Below are positions 43,720 through 55,727 of a stretch of 64,000 nt of DNA, in pieces (position 1 is the first letter of the stretch; every line of letters begins with the position of its first letter). The notes below the pieces were generated by a model. It was given only the letters and a program-made list of their open reading frames with translations, had not been told where the DNA came from and did not search any database. This DNA is from Botrytis cinerea B05.10 (taxonomy: Eukaryota; Ascomycota; Leotiomycetes; Helotiales; Sclerotiniaceae). A program made the translations under genes and the position numbers. The stretch covers positions 1,984,001 through 2,048,000 of the forward strand of contig NC_037311.1 of NCBI RefSeq assembly GCF_000143535.2, read 5' to 3'.

Positions 43720-45713
43720 TCAATGATCATTAAAACTCCCATAATTAGGTCTCTGGTCCGATTCATAATTTCCTTCCTCCGATACGATAGATTGTATGAG
43801 ATCTTTTGTTTTTGGTCCCGTGTATGTCCTGGATTTCATATTAGTATCATCTCAAAATCCTGGGCCGATGAGAGAAGAAGAAAGAAGAACATACCTTCTC
43901 GCTCCAGACCACCACCACCCCAAGCTAAACACCGCAATAGCCGCTCCTACCGCCACCGCATAATTCATATTCTCTATCGTAACTGGTCTAACTGTCGGGA
44001 ACATAAGAACAATACTTATAAATAACACCCAGGTGCATGCTATCGCATTCATTGGCTTTTGCCATCTCCCAAGCGTGTATGGACCGGGGATAAATTTCAC
44101 TTGCGAGGCGTAAATATTGCGCGCTAGAATGACTGCGGCATATGACATGTCGAGAGCAGGGGCTGTGATGTTGAAGATTGCGACGATGGTAGCGGTGCTG
44201 CCGATGGCGATGGTGTTGAGCGCGCAGGTGAGGAGGACGATAAGCCAGACAGAGTTCAGAGGAGTGTGGGTGTAGGGATTTACTTTGGACCAGAAACTAC
44301 GAAACTGGTTGTTAGTATCTTTGGTATAAATACGCCCCGAAGCAATCTGCAAATTGACGCATTCAGAAGTTCAGAGACTTGGGAACTTACTTTGAAAAAG
44401 GAAGAGCCCCATCCCTCGCAAAAGCATATGCCATTCTAGTGTCAGCAAGCATAGCTGAACATCCTGTAAAAAATTGAACAAGAATAACAAAAAACCACAT
44501 GACAGTTCCACCGTTCTTGCCCGCCGCGTTTAAGAAAATTTGCGCTGCTGGCATTCTTGTGGGCGAATTAATGATAGCTTCAAGATCCGTTGCGCAGAAA
44601 CATAAAGTGACTGTGAGCATCCATCCCACGACTCCAGAGATGGTAACGGCCCATCGAATAGCCATTGGTCCACGAGTTGCTGCATCGTGAGTTTCTTCTG
44701 ACATGTGGGTTGTGCCGTCGTAATCAGTCATGGTCCAGGCTACTGATAGAAAGGAGAGGAAGAATGAAAACGGAGTCCCCCATCCAGATCCATTGGTAAA
44801 ATGTGTGAAGACCCATGTTGCAGATTGTTTGTTGGGAGTTAGAACGAGTAGAGCGATGCATATGGCGATTGAAGCTAGGACGTTGATTGGCATGAACCAA
44901 GTTACGATTTGGTGAAGACGTCTTGTTGTCAAGGAACAGATTACTCCCATTATGATAAGAATCAACCATGAGAGTAGAGCGGTTTGTAGTGCAGTTCTAT
45001 CGGACCGTGAGTATACGACATTTCAGACATTGTTAAACAACTTACGGTGAATAGGCATATGTCCCGGTGACCTCGTCAAAATGAGAGTTCATACTCGCAG
45101 CAGCTAGAACAAGTTGAGAAACGGTATATCCCACACTGGCAACACCTGAAGTTTGACCAAGTAAATTGCACCATCCGATAATCCAGCTCCATATTGCCGC
45201 ATGTTCATGTGGGACAACATTCTTCGTAACAAAGTACATGCCACCCGCCGTCGGATATGCAGAGACCAATTCAGATACTTTGAGTATATCAGTATAAGTT
45301 ACAATTCAGAGGTGAAGACGCCTAACCTGAGCTTGATATGATCTGTGCCATCACAGAACCAAAAAACCACGCCCATACTGCCGCTGCTGGTCCACCCAGA
45401 CTCAATGGGCTACCAAAAGTAGCAGGAACGGACCCTAAGACACCAAGAACGGAGACCGCATAGGATAATGTAGACCATTTTGAGAAATGACGACGTAGAT
45501 CCTTAGATATGGTTAGAAGGCATCACGTTGATAGCAGGCGTGGTGAAGAAGACTAACTTGAGTATAACCAATTCTGTTCAACAATCTCTCATCATCATTC
45601 TCGATAGTAGCCATATTGCTACTTTTGCTCCCGCTCTGTGACTGGTCACTCACGCTCTGTGACTGGTCAGTCACAGAAGTCTCAATGACACCAAGGCCAT
45701 TTTTCTGATCCAT
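43720..45713 (-). CDS. APC-superfamily amino-acid/GABA-choline type permease
   Basis: Six exons: 45713-45558, 45501-45327, 45277-45046, 44996-44391, 44296-43895 and 43828-43720, giving 559 aa in frame throughout. Introns are 49-94 bases; two have TACTAAC or TACTAAT branch points. About 12 hydrophobic segments. Recognisable blocks are LRRHFSKWSTLSYAVSVLG, ELVSAYPTAGGMYFV, TDYDGTTHMSEETHDAA, FARDGALPFS and KVNPYTHTPLNSVW, the pattern of fungal GABA permease Uga4 and choline transporter Hnm1. It should carry an amino acid, GABA or choline across the plasma or vacuolar membrane; the exact substrate is not decidable. The cytosolic N-terminus carries a short DQSQS duplication from the repeated CTCTGTGACTGGTCA. 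The last exon is a short tail ending SFNDH. Confidence 0.92.
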
Positions 45714-48700
45714 TTTCGATAGATGACAGGTATAATGTTGAATGCAGATGTCCAAATGCCTTATGCAAAGTCACATACTCATGTGGGTTCGCAACAGAAT
45801 ATATACACATGCGCATCGGCTAACGGATACAAAGAATGCAAGGAACGAACTCACTTTTAACTCCGGCAAAATCAGCATGCAATTCCTCCTCGTGCAAAGA
45901 CCAAATATGACGCACAACAGAAGCGGTAAGGCCACAAACACGCTGGGTCTTCCCACCCCAAATTCGACCCCAGATAACCTTACTTGCTCCCTTGTCAAAT
46001 ATACCTCCAAATAGAGCAATTAAACCAACAAATATGTCAAAACCACCAACAAGCCTCTCAATAAGCCTGGTCAGGAAACCTAGGACCTGCTTCTGTTTCC
46101 AATTTGTGAGTCCTGGGCCTGCATTAGGGCATGAACTTTATGCCAACAAAATTGTTTGGAAATGTGTTTATCAATTGTCGCTAGTTTCAGCCCAATAGTG
46201 GGAACTTCATAAACGAGTAAACAAATGAGATGGAATCAGACTCCAGATGATGTAGATGATGTCGTGCAAATTAGAAAGACGTGTACGAAGGTACATCAGT
46301 AAGCTAAGTGCCCGAAAAAATACACTCATTCATACAGGGATTCGGCGAGAAGTGGGGGGCGGCAATCGCAATCGCAATGGTGTTTCTCTTTCAGGTATGT
46401 TTGTCTCACGCTGAATCGATGACATTTCCATTGCGTGAGATGAAGAGATGAAGAAGAGAAGTTATTGATTCGAATGCGGGGTCTCCGGGTGTAGATTTTG
46501 GCCTGATATGATAGTTTTGTGCCGCTTTGAGACCAAGTTAGTTGGTAGGTGGTATCGTTAGTACTACGGAGATATTTCGCGGTCCCGATCCAGTACTACT
46601 GGATTGAGCCATAGATTGCTGGATCAACAACAATTTCAAGGCTCTGCTGTGTGTTTATGATGACAGCTGTGCAGATATCTCATAGGCTCAAGTATCCATC
46701 CATGATTACCTAGATAGTACCGACCGACCTGTCATTCTTCGGGTTATAGTTCGGCCCCGGCCCCGGGACTGGAAACTAACTTCCGTACGCCGTTGAGGAT
46801 TAACTAGCATCTGCAATTCTAGACAACTTGCGTTTAGACTCGGATTTATAATTGTAAATGCAACGAGATTATTCGAGCGCCGAACGCGTAAAATGCGATG
46901 TTTATCCACACTCGAAAAGCTCTGCCCTATATTCTATACTATCAAGTTAGTGGCGGTGAAGCTCCCTCTTCCAATATTTCGCCGAAGCTTCATCCCGTAT
47001 CCATCGATCTACCCCTTTAAGGTTCGTTCAATGTGGAGATATTATCTTACCGAAGAACTCATTTTCTATAGGCCGTGTTCAACAAGGGGCGATTGCCGTG
47101 CCAGCATCCTGAACCTTGATAGGAGTCAATAAGGCTGTTTAGACCCGCGAGTTTGGCTCTGTTGGAAGCACAGCATGTCGAGCTTCCTATTGATTCATAC
47201 CATACGATACCTATCAGGACACAGGACTAGCCGTCCAACCGTAAAAATGCACCAGAACCAACATGGAAGCCTCGAGGAAAATGCAATAGAAATTCATACC
47301 TGGTACTTACACGACATATCTTGGTATATCGACAACGACATAAATTGTTTGGGGTACACCTCTTTGATCCATATCTACCCATGTGCGACCTTTCGACTAG
47401 TGATGAACCCTCGTAAAGCTCGGAAGACTTCTCCTTATGAAAAGAAACGGTTACTCGTCGCTGAATGCTAGGTTTCAACCTATACTTCGAACTGGTGGCT
47501 TGAGGGTGGTAGTTCGAGGGCGCTGAGCATTAACTGTCTCATATTCATATGTAGGTATGGTCCTATCACGTAACGATCACTAAAACAATCTCATTCCAAG
47601 AAATTATCTGAACAACTGTCGGATGCAACGAGACGAATGCAACCATACGCTTTGTTGAGCTTCCGTCAAAGCTTGCAGCGTACCTTTTGAACGGCCAAGA
47701 CTCGGCAGGACAAGGTCTGAGAAGGATAACATTTATTGGCTCGTATGGCGTTGGTATAAAGTCGATACGGGAAACCCGGAAGGGATTTTCTTGTATTCTA
47801 GGTGCATTCATTTGAAGATCCCCCACACATCGTTTTGTTTCCTTTTTGTAGCCACGCCGTACATGGATGGAATCTCTGAGACCTTGAAAATCTAGATCAT
47901 GTCACGTGATTCACCCAGCCTATCACGGTCCAACGACAACAACTTCACCTCATCTCGGCTACAAAATTGAGACACAGTACTCAGCATACAATGTTCCCCT
48001 TCAATTTCCTCTAAACCGTTCGGTTCATCAATGAATCGTACCGACCTATCAATCTTTTCCCATCTCAAACAATTGCAGCAAGAATAAGTCTTATCACATG
48101 TTTCACAGAGCATAATCTCTGTCAAGAGGATGAAACCAGACGCTGGGTCAACCTTAGCGAGAGATTTGAAGCAGAGCTAAATTTAAGCATGATTTGATAC
48201 ATGGCATCATGTGCCATCAGATCTTCGGACCTTTAGACCTGATATTCTGATGGAATAATATTGATTTTGCCGATGTTCCGAATTCGGAAGATGAATTGAA
48301 ACAGAGGAGGGAGAGACAGAGGGTCCGACGGCGAGAAAGTTCACAAACAGGATCTTTGAGTATGGCGATAGATTGTGTTAACATTTACTCACTTTGATGA
48401 TTATTCAAGAGGGGTGTCTTCTATATTCAAATTAGAATCCCTCTCAGATACCATACACAACTCTTCCTTCACCCACATCTCTCTCTGTGCATTCAATTCA
48501 TAGCTCTAGCTTTCCCTCCAGTCTGTGCATCCATCAAACCATTCGCTAGCCTCTCTTTCCAAACAAGCTTTTCGAATTCTACATTTCACTCCAGAATAAA
48601 GGCAGTGCAATCACCACTCCAAACCATCTGTACCTCACCTCACCTGAATTTACCTCATTCGCCCCATCATGACTTGTGCACAAGTTTCTTAGCCAATTTC

Positions 48701-49143
48701 AAAACCGTCTGAAGTAAACTACTATGTTGAAATTCTCCGGTAAAAATTTCATCTCACACAATCACGGCATGATTTAGCGTGGCTGAGCGCTCATCGTGAA
48801 GCCTACATCAAACCTTCAAACTTTCAAACATCTCTATATCGCTCCCGCTGTTTGAGCATCTACTCTTAGACAGCGTCTCTTCTACATATGTATATGACCA
48901 TCCCGCAGACCACATCTGATATTTCTACAAACTCGAATCAAACTTTTTAATACACTCCTTACTAATCAAACCCTCCCTTTTCGCGGCTAGTCCTGCTGAA
49001 TTACTTTCCTTAAGAAAATTAAACTGAAATTTGATATTTCATCTCCATTCCTTAGATTTACTGGTAATTCTTCCCCTCATATTATCAAACAAATTTTCTA
49101 TTTCATCTCATATACCCAACGATATTCAATCCATAAGTTCAAA
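45714..49143. other. gene-poor region, 3.4 kb
   Basis: No gene with a recognised domain. The plus-strand stretch from about 48400 to 49143 is C/T-rich and probably promoter and leader of the LysM gene. A weak minus-strand coding candidate at 47892-48113 is listed separately. Confidence 0.5.
47892..48113 (-). CDS. possible 73-aa protein with a Cys cluster
   Basis: An ATG-started frame on the minus strand reads MLCETCDKTYSCCNCLRWEK near its start, five cysteines in CxxC-like spacing that could bind zinc, followed by a mixed-charge tail to TAG. Composition is protein-like and unlike the surrounding spacer. There is no intron, no known family and no second piece of evidence, so it may be chance or one exon of a larger gene. 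Confidence 0.25.
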   Translation of the reverse strand: MLCETCDKTYSCCNCLRWEKIDRSVRFIDEPNGLEEIEGEHCMLSTVSQFCSRDEVKLLSLDRDRLGESRDMI

Positions 49144-49928
49144 ATGCAATATTCATTTACCGCCCTCACGCTCGCCATCTTGGCAACGGCTATCCACGCC
49201 TCTCCAATTCAATTGGAGACGAGAGAGTAAGCATTCATCACCTATCTCTTGAATTCATATTTCAAGACAATGAAATTGATATTGTAAATAGTATAATAAC
49301 AATCGCCGATCCAAACGCTGCCAACACTACAATGTCCGCTCCTCCAGCGCCACCAGCCGGTGCTCCAGCTCCCCCCACACCCGCTGATGCAGCCAATGGT
49401 ACGATGGCCGCCCCGCCCGCCCCTCCTTCTGGTAAACCAACCCCTCCAGCTCCTGCTGCCAAACCAGACGGTACAATGCCAGCTCCGCCAGCCCCTCCTT
49501 CTGGTAAACCAGCCCCCCCAGCTCCTGGTACCAATGGTACGATGGCAGCACCCCCTGCTCCGCCAGCTGGTGCTCCGGCTCCACCGGCCCCTGGTAATGC
49601 AACAGATGCCGCCGCGCCCGCCACTGAAGCTCGCGACCTAACCTCCTTTTCCATCACCGACACCTCCCAAGCAAACACCACTAGTTCTGCCAACTCCACC
49701 ACTATAACCGCCACTGTAACAGATCCAACCACCAACACCACTGGTACCGTTTTCCCGGGAACTGCTGCAAATTGCACTACATTTTTTATTGTCTCGATGG
49801 GAGACACGTGTGATAGTGTTGACGCGAAGAATGGGATCACTTTGGAAACTTTGAGGAGTTTGAATACCGAAATTGATGCTGGTTGTACGAATTTGGGCGT
49901 GGGACAAGCGCTTTGTGTTAAGACTTAG
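49144..49928 (+). CDS. secreted LysM-domain protein with Pro-rich repeats
   Basis: Exons 49144-49226 and 49292-49928, 65-base GTAAGC...ATAG intron, 239 aa. MQYSFTALTLAILATAIHA is a signal peptide. Residues ~42-130 form four imperfect 22-24 residue repeats rich in APPAPP and ending in NGTM or a close variant. A Ser/Thr/Asn-rich linker with many N-glycosylation sites follows. The C-terminus from Asn188 is a LysM domain: NCTTFFIVSMGDTCDSVDAKNGITL, SLNTEIDAGCTNLGVGQALCV in pieces, with the four cysteines usual in fungal LysMs. LysM domains bind chitin; secreted fungal LysM proteins can hide chitin fragments from plant receptors or protect hyphae. With a single LysM and a long Pro-rich stalk, cell-wall attachment is as likely as a free effector. 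Confidence 0.88.
49335..49610 (+). repeat. four in-frame Pro/Ala-rich repeats (A-B-B-A order)
   Basis: Units of about 66-72 bases. Units 1 and 4 share PPAGAPAPP, units 2 and 3 share PPSGKPxPPAP, each separated by NGTM, DGTM or NATD. The order suggests duplication of a two-unit block or gene conversion. Confidence 0.75.
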
Positions 49929-51154
49929 AGTTGAGAAGAGGCGAGAACAAAGTGAAGAAAAAAGTGAGCTAGGGGGGCCTTCCAATTTTTTTTATGGCTA
50001 TAGTAAGCTAGAGCGTTTTTCTTGACTTTCCTCGTGCCTGCAAGGCCTCTCAATTAACAACTAGCTACAAATTAGATCTTAGTCAATAAAAACATTCTTC
50101 CCAGTTCAAAACACTTCAGCACGCAATTCGGCATTTCATGAGTATCTGTGCAATCTTTTTCTATCAAGCAAACAATATCAAGCAAACAATAAAGAACGGT
50201 GACTTCTGCTATATCCTGTGACAATTTATCGATGACCAAAGAAGGACGACACCAATGGTAGAAAAACGTGTTGCCACTTGGTCATTTCAAGACGTCACAA
50301 TTTACTGGTGGATTACCTCTGTTTGTCTCTGTTACTAGATTCCTATCTGTGTAATCAGAATGAAGAATAGAGGGACAGTATAGATGCTGTACTTCGTACA
50401 TGCATTGGTTATGCCCTACTAGCCAATTGACCATTCTCTTAACCATCCACATAAATCAACAGCCTTACAGTAGAACTGAAACCTTAGTCACTACAATATA
50501 ATCATTGTATACCGTATTCACTTGATAACAAATGACACTAGTTATAAGTTATATTGTAAAGATTCAAAGGCTTTTATTGATCATAATAACAGAATCACTG
50601 TGTTCATTACCAATACAATAATATATCACACTAGCCGAATGTGGCCTGTCCCTTTTACTGACCGAAGCCCGACCCAAGACTCAACCTATAACACAATTCA
50701 TCATCAAAGATCAAGGAAATTTGTTTCCATCATACTACCAACCTTATTAAAGAGTTGGATGCGACTTCAAATATAAATTTGAACACTGCAATCAACGAGA
50801 TACTGCAACTCCAGTGTTCCACTCTCCCTATCAAGTTTGAATCAATCTTTCTATCAAGAGAACCAGAAGCCACAGTACTTGACACCCATCTTCAAATTCA
50901 ACTTTTCTTCCAAAAATAAACCTGAAGCTACTAGCATCTGAAACAAAGAACTATTTCTTGAGAACTTTTCTGGTTTCCTCACAGTCGAGATAGCCAGGAC
51001 TCATTGAACATGTATGTATCAATTTCTTTAATCATCAGACAAGAAGGAAGTCTTCAGGAGCTTCAAGTTGTCTCTAGACTTACATAGGATGCGCTTCCCT
51101 GAATACAAGGTTATACTTTGGCTTTATAAATTCTGACATAATTAGACATTGAAA
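49929..51154. other. intergenic, 1.2 kb
   Basis: AT-rich, with a direct repeat of ATCAAGCAAACAATA at 50163 and 50178. The last 350 bases should be promoter and leader of the BTB gene. No gene called. Confidence 0.5.
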
Positions 51155-52711
51155 ATGGCACCATCGAAGAAAAACGAGAGAGCGATTGCGCAAAACAGTC
51201 AAAGTTCAGATAGTACTATCGAGAATAGTGCGAAGAGAGGTTCCGCAATTGAAACGCATAGGGATGGATCCAAACAGCGCGATGATGTCAAAGATGAAAC
51301 GAAAGCACCCCGAAAATATGAGAACACAAGCTCCGTAAACTGTGATAACCTCGCTGCACCTGAGAAGAGTTCTAGAAAGCAGGAGGATGCTATCGGCGAG
51401 CAAGATAGTCACTTCGAGAACTATGAGAATTGTAAAGAGACAGATAAAAATATCGAATCAGATTACGAACAGACAGACGAAGAAATAGAAGGAGTACCAA
51501 CAACGGCAAAGAGAAGCACAGGAATCAGTCATCAAATGCCACGCGTGATCACTAAAGATGAGGACAAAGCCCCATACAAGGAACCAACAAGTAGCAATGC
51601 AAATCGCACGCGAAAGGAGCCGAAATTGACGAAGTTTGTGACTTTCATTTTCAAGAACCATTCAGTAATTGTTGGATCAGAACACTGGAGTTCACGGCTT
51701 GAGCAATGGAGAGACGATTTCCAAGATCAAGATTTAGCTGGTGTTGTATGGGACGAACGTGCTGAACCTTGGAAATATCAAACACGCTCGAAGGAAAGCA
51801 AGCAAATGGCTGCAGATATCTGCGACTTCGAGACGCCATCAGAAAAAGCTGGCTTACTTCTCCACTGTCCTGTTGAACATAAGGAAGACGAGTGGCGGCA
51901 CAATTCGCCACTTCTTCACTGCCCAAATGACAATCAGGAGGACGGAAGCCCAGAAAAAGAAATCGTCAAAATCTACATCGGCCCGCAGAAATTATTGATT
52001 CGAGTTTACAAGAAGATTGTCTGCGAGAAGATCCCATACTTTAAAAAACACTTTAATGGGCCATCTCAAGAAGCAGCGTCGAATTTCATTACATTCCCCG
52101 ATGGCGACTTTGAAGCTTTCCACGATTTGATGTGGTGGGCGTCTAATGGACACTTGCCTCCATGGTCGATGTGTCCTGATGGCAAAAAAGTGCATGAACG
52201 CATGCATTATTGTTGCCCAGTCGTTCGGATCGAGACGGGGTTCAATTGGGGCGGACTCTATTTGTTGGCAAATAGATTGTGTATGGGAAATTTGATGGAT
52301 CTTATAACAGATTACGTCGTGAGAGCTCTGGATTTGAATCAAGCCATATTGTTGAATAGCGACATCGCGGGTATCTATGAGCACACACCAAAGAATTGTG
52401 GTTTAAGAAGGCTAGCCTGTTATAGCTTCAATTATGACATGGATCGCGTTGACCCAAAGAGTTTGCCAATGTACTATAACATGGCAGAACTCATCGATGG
52501 CTTGTGGGATGACTCCGCTGCTCTCAGAGATGGATTAGATGGAGAAGTAGTAACCAATACGGGCATATGGGAATTCCCACCATGTGAATTTCATGACCAT
52601 CTCGATGGAGAAATCTGTGACCAAAAGAAGTTGGTAGACCGGGAGTCAGGTATAAGACGTCCTGAAAAGAGTCGTTCAGTGCCGAGTGGAATTGAACATT
52701 TTGCGGGTTGA
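51155..52711 (+). CDS. BTB/POZ-domain protein
   Basis: Single exon, 518 aa. The start is ATG 51155 (MAPSKKNERA); the frame opens upstream only at a TTG. The first ~150 residues are charged and disordered. A short segment at about 160-200 (TKFVTFIFKNHSVIVGSEHWSSRLEQW) is partly ordered. The BTB fold begins near residue 271: VKIYIGPQKLLIRVYKKIVCEKIPYFKKHFNG, then ITFPDGDFEAFHDLMWWASNG and the two later helices NWGGLYLLANRLCMGNLMDLITDYV, in pieces. Fungal BTB proteins of this layout often serve as Cul3 substrate adaptors or as self-association modules, but there is no Kelch, zinc-finger or MATH domain here, so the partner is unknown. The gene is in a gene-poor neighbourhood. Confidence 0.85.
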   Translation: MAPSKKNERAIAQNSQSSDSTIENSAKRGSAIETHRDGSKQRDDVKDETKAPRKYENTSSVNCDNLAAPEKSSRKQEDAIGEQDSHFENYENCKETDKNIESDYEQTDEEIEGVPTTAKRSTGISHQMPRVITKDEDKAPYKEPTSSNANRTRKEPKLTKFVTFIFKNHSVIVGSEHWSSRLEQWRDDFQDQDLAGVVWDERAEPWKYQTRSKESKQMAADICDFETPSEKAGLLLHCPVEHKEDEWRHNSPLLHCPNDNQEDGSPEKEIVKIYIGPQKLLIRVYKKIVCEKIPYFKKHFNGPSQEAASNFITFPDGDFEAFHDLMWWASNGHLPPWSMCPDGKKVHERMHYCCPVVRIETGFNWGGLYLLANRLCMGNLMDLITDYVVRALDLNQAILLNSDIAGIYEHTPKNCGLRRLACYSFNYDMDRVDPKSLPMYYNMAELIDGLWDDSAALRDGLDGEVVTNTGIWEFPPCEFHDHLDGEICDQKKLVDRESGIRRPEKSRSVPSGIEHFAG

Positions 52712-54062
52712 TAGGTTCGGAGGTGGTTGTGGGGGCTGGAGGAAAAGGCGATATGCACAAGCGAGCGACCTGCTCTATTGTGTTGTAGACAAAGTCGAGG
52801 AGGATCTATCCGGATATTGGTAAGAATTATGTGTGTTACATCTCGCTCGGAGTCAAGTAGAATTGTGCTGTGCTGGTCGGAATAACGAAAGATCAATCAT
52901 GAATGGATACTTGTCGATATGTCACTTAGTCAGACAGCCAAAGCTAGATAGGTAGCAAAATGATGGTACTGCCATGAAATTTAGTTGGTCTGACCGGAAA
53001 AAATATCTGGTCGAGTGCCAGTGAAAGTATACGTATACCATCATGCTAAAGTCATTCACATCCAAGATCCAAACCATGAAGATCTGAGCACCCGGTAAAA
53101 ATATCGTCGCCGATTCAAAACGCCACGATTGCTTCTAGAAATATCTGACGTTAAATTTGATAAGATAAGTATCAGCCAGCTACCATGTTTGACATTTGGC
53201 CTCGTGAACTATCAAACTTGATGGCGATATCTCATCAGAGCTTGATCGGGTAGGTTAGGTATGGGTCTAAAGTATGACCCAATCAGCACACTAACGACGA
53301 GTTACAAGCCTTCCTTGAGTAACAAAAATTCTGATTTTGTCAAACATCTGAGAAGAATCAAGTTTTTGGAGTTGGATGTCGAAGTAAGCTACCCGAAGTT
53401 TGTGGATGGCGTCAGTGTAGCTGGGATTTCACGGCGAGTACTGATGTCCTAGACCTTCTAGAAGCTTGATGAATGATAGTCTTTTTCGAACTTATGTATG
53501 TAGACAGATAGTGTCCCTGTTTTACAGACCACGAATGTTGTGTGTATTTGAGTACAAATTTTGGAATTAGAGTCCGGATGTGATGGGGAGCTCGAGAAGG
53601 CGCGTGAAGTTCCACATGCTTCAGCCCGGGCCACCACCACCTATCTTCATGACTTTCCCCTTCATCCGCACACGACAATCATGCCCTCACAAATATGCAA
53701 TCACAACAATGAACCAGAATGTGATAAGCATTCACGTCGCATAAAGATCATGTTGTACCTCCGTACTTCGAGTTCCTTGAGTTCTTGTGCAACTTCAGGA
53801 CGAGTTCCGTATGGATATAGAGCTAAAAGAAATGTAGGTTACTGATATGAAAGAAGCACAAGCGGGATGTGCTTGCACAAAGCATCTCATGGCTTTCTCA
53901 TTGTGTTAATCATTCCGTTTGTTATACTTCAATGGTGTATCAGTTGCAGAAAGCAATCTGGGGGTTTCTTACATATCTGTCAAATTCCTCATTACTTTAA
54001 GACTTAGTGAACAGCATCTTCGATTAACCTCAGCTTAATTTACCTACCCTCAGTCAAACAAG
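52712..54062. other. intergenic, 1.35 kb
   Basis: Between two plus-strand genes. No supported frame on either strand; several short frames at 53261-53845 lack domains. Confidence 0.5.
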
Positions 54063-54817
54063 ATGGCTGACAATAAGCCAACTCTCCATCACTTAGATGT
54101 AAGTCCGCCTTTCCAAACTTACCAATATTCACCTAATGAAACTAGCACTCTCAATCTCAACGTATCCTCTGGCTTCTCGAAGAGCTAGGTGTTGAATACA
54201 ATGTCGTCTACCACTTCCGCAAACCTGCCGATGATCCTATTGCCCCTTTCCGCTCTCCCGAATCCCTCAAAGCCCTAGGCCCATATGGAAAGGCCCCAGT
54301 TCTCACAACTGGGGCCGCGGATGGCAACCGGTATATTCCCGAGAGCGATGCTATATGCACATATCTTCTTCGCAAGTTTGACACTGAGGACAAGTTTGGC
54401 TTGATTAGCGGTGATTGGGTCAGAGATGAGATTCTCAATTGTTTCAATCTTACGACATTCGTGCGATCGGTTTACTTTATTCTTTTTATCGATTTAGATT
54501 TCATTAGGAATGGAGTTATAAATTGGTTTGATGGTCCTGAGTTGAGAGAGATTCTAACTATCTTGGACGGAGAACTTACAAATGCACCGGAAGGTGGGTA
54601 TTTCATGGGGAAGAATCCTGGCAGAGCCGATATTATGATGGAGTTTCCAATGAGCTTCGTAAAGCATAGGAACTGGGTTGACCCAGAAAAGGAGTTTCCT
54701 AGATTGGATGAGTGGTTGAAGAGAGTTTATGATAGGCCTGCTTGGAAGCGGGGATTGCAGAAGGGTAATGGCTCTTATGATCTCAATGTTTTCCCCAAAC
54801 GAGCTGTAACTTCGTGA
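54063..54817 (+). CDS. glutathione S-transferase (GTT1-like)
   Basis: Exons 54063-54098 (12 codons) and 54146-54817, 47-base GTAAGT...CTAG intron, 235 aa. N-terminal thioredoxin-fold domain: TLHHLDHSQSQRILWLLEELGVEYNV with the catalytic Ser region (HSQSQR), then LGPYGKAPVLTTG (cis-Pro strand) and ESDAICTYLLRKF (the E-S glutathione-binding pair). The all-helical C-terminal domain carries GYFMGKNPGRADIMMEFP and WLKRVYDRPAWKRGL. It conjugates glutathione to electrophiles, in the cytosol or ER membrane like Gtt1. The charged FPKR tail lacks a membrane helix. No linked toxin or transport gene is nearby, so no pathway role is inferred. Confidence 0.93.
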
Positions 54818-55298
54818 TTGGATTGTTTCCTTTTCCACTATAGTCACGCACTGGTGGCATTTCATAGGGGCAGGATATTGTTTCAACACTAATTCTCCTG
54901 CACGCATGAGGCTTCCTGGTTCTTTGGTTTGTGCGATCAATCTGCATTCAACATTGCCCCTTTAATTCTGATATCGCTAGCTAACAAGCAGAATCTGTAT
55001 TTATATACCTAGCTTGCAGGCTTTTGGTTGGCATTCTGATCCATTACTGGTATACGAGAGAGATCGTCCCAGTTGGCTTGAGTGTCAAGTCATTTGATGA
55101 TATTTTCACGTATTATGCTTCTCCAGGTATGGGATCCTGTGTGGCGCAGCACTCAAGCCACCCCGCATTTGTATGACATGAGCATCGTCACGACAACTAC
55201 CTGAAAACCGGTACACATAGCTGTCTGAAGATTTTCAGATATAGATGCAGTTGTTGTCACAATGCCACTTAAGTCCAAAATCCAATCCACAAGACAAT
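54818..55298. other. intergenic
   Basis: Spacer of about 480 bases ending in the promoter of the membrane-protein gene. An upstream in-frame ATG at 55245 could move that start by 18 codons. Confidence 0.5.
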
Positions 55299-55727
55299 AT
55301 GGCTACCCAACTCAGTCAAATCTATGGAGTCCTTGGCAATCTCATCGCGCCATTCATACCCCTTCTTGTGCCCATTAACTTCTACATCAACCTACGCTTC
55401 TTATCTCACCAAAAATGGAAAACGAGTACAGCTAGCAAACTCGTCAATGTAGCAAATATCATACAACTTCTGAACCGATCAGTACCGCGGGTATTGCTGA
55501 CCGTATGGAGCATGACTGGGGACTACGTTGGACAATGGAGGGTTTGGGCGGAAATTGGACTGAATATTTTGGCTCTTGTAATCTGGGGTTCAGGATGGGA
55601 TATTGATGGGGGATTGATTGATGAGATGCTAGATGATTGGTGGGCTAGTTCAGACGATGGAAACGAGCAAAAGAGGCTTGGAGAACAAGGAGAGAAGGAG
55701 AATGATAAGGGAGGAATTGCTGTTTAG
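55299..55727 (+). CDS. small integral membrane protein (paralogue A)
   Basis: 142 aa from ATG 55299, which has a better context (A at -3) than the in-frame ATG at 55245 (160 aa). Hydrophobic segments at about 12-36 (LIAPFIPLLVPINFYINL), a middle amphipathic region and about 80-98 (IGLNILALVIWGSG), then an acidic tail with WDIDGGLIDEMLDDWW and DDGNEQKRLGEQGEKEND. The order matches the next gene at 56279 although identity is low: NLIAPFIPLLVP / NVILSPFYPFWAP, VPRVLLTV / LGRVIVDT, WGSGWD / VGLPWDG. No named family. Likely a membrane protein of unknown role. Confidence 0.65.
   Translation: MATQLSQIYGVLGNLIAPFIPLLVPINFYINLRFLSHQKWKTSTASKLVNVANIIQLLNRSVPRVLLTVWSMTGDYVGQWRVWAEIGLNILALVIWGSGWDIDGGLIDEMLDDWWASSDDGNEQKRLGEQGEKENDKGGIAV

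Noticed and set aside
51206..51412. Minus-strand frame in the BTB gene
   Set aside because: Shadow of the coding strand.
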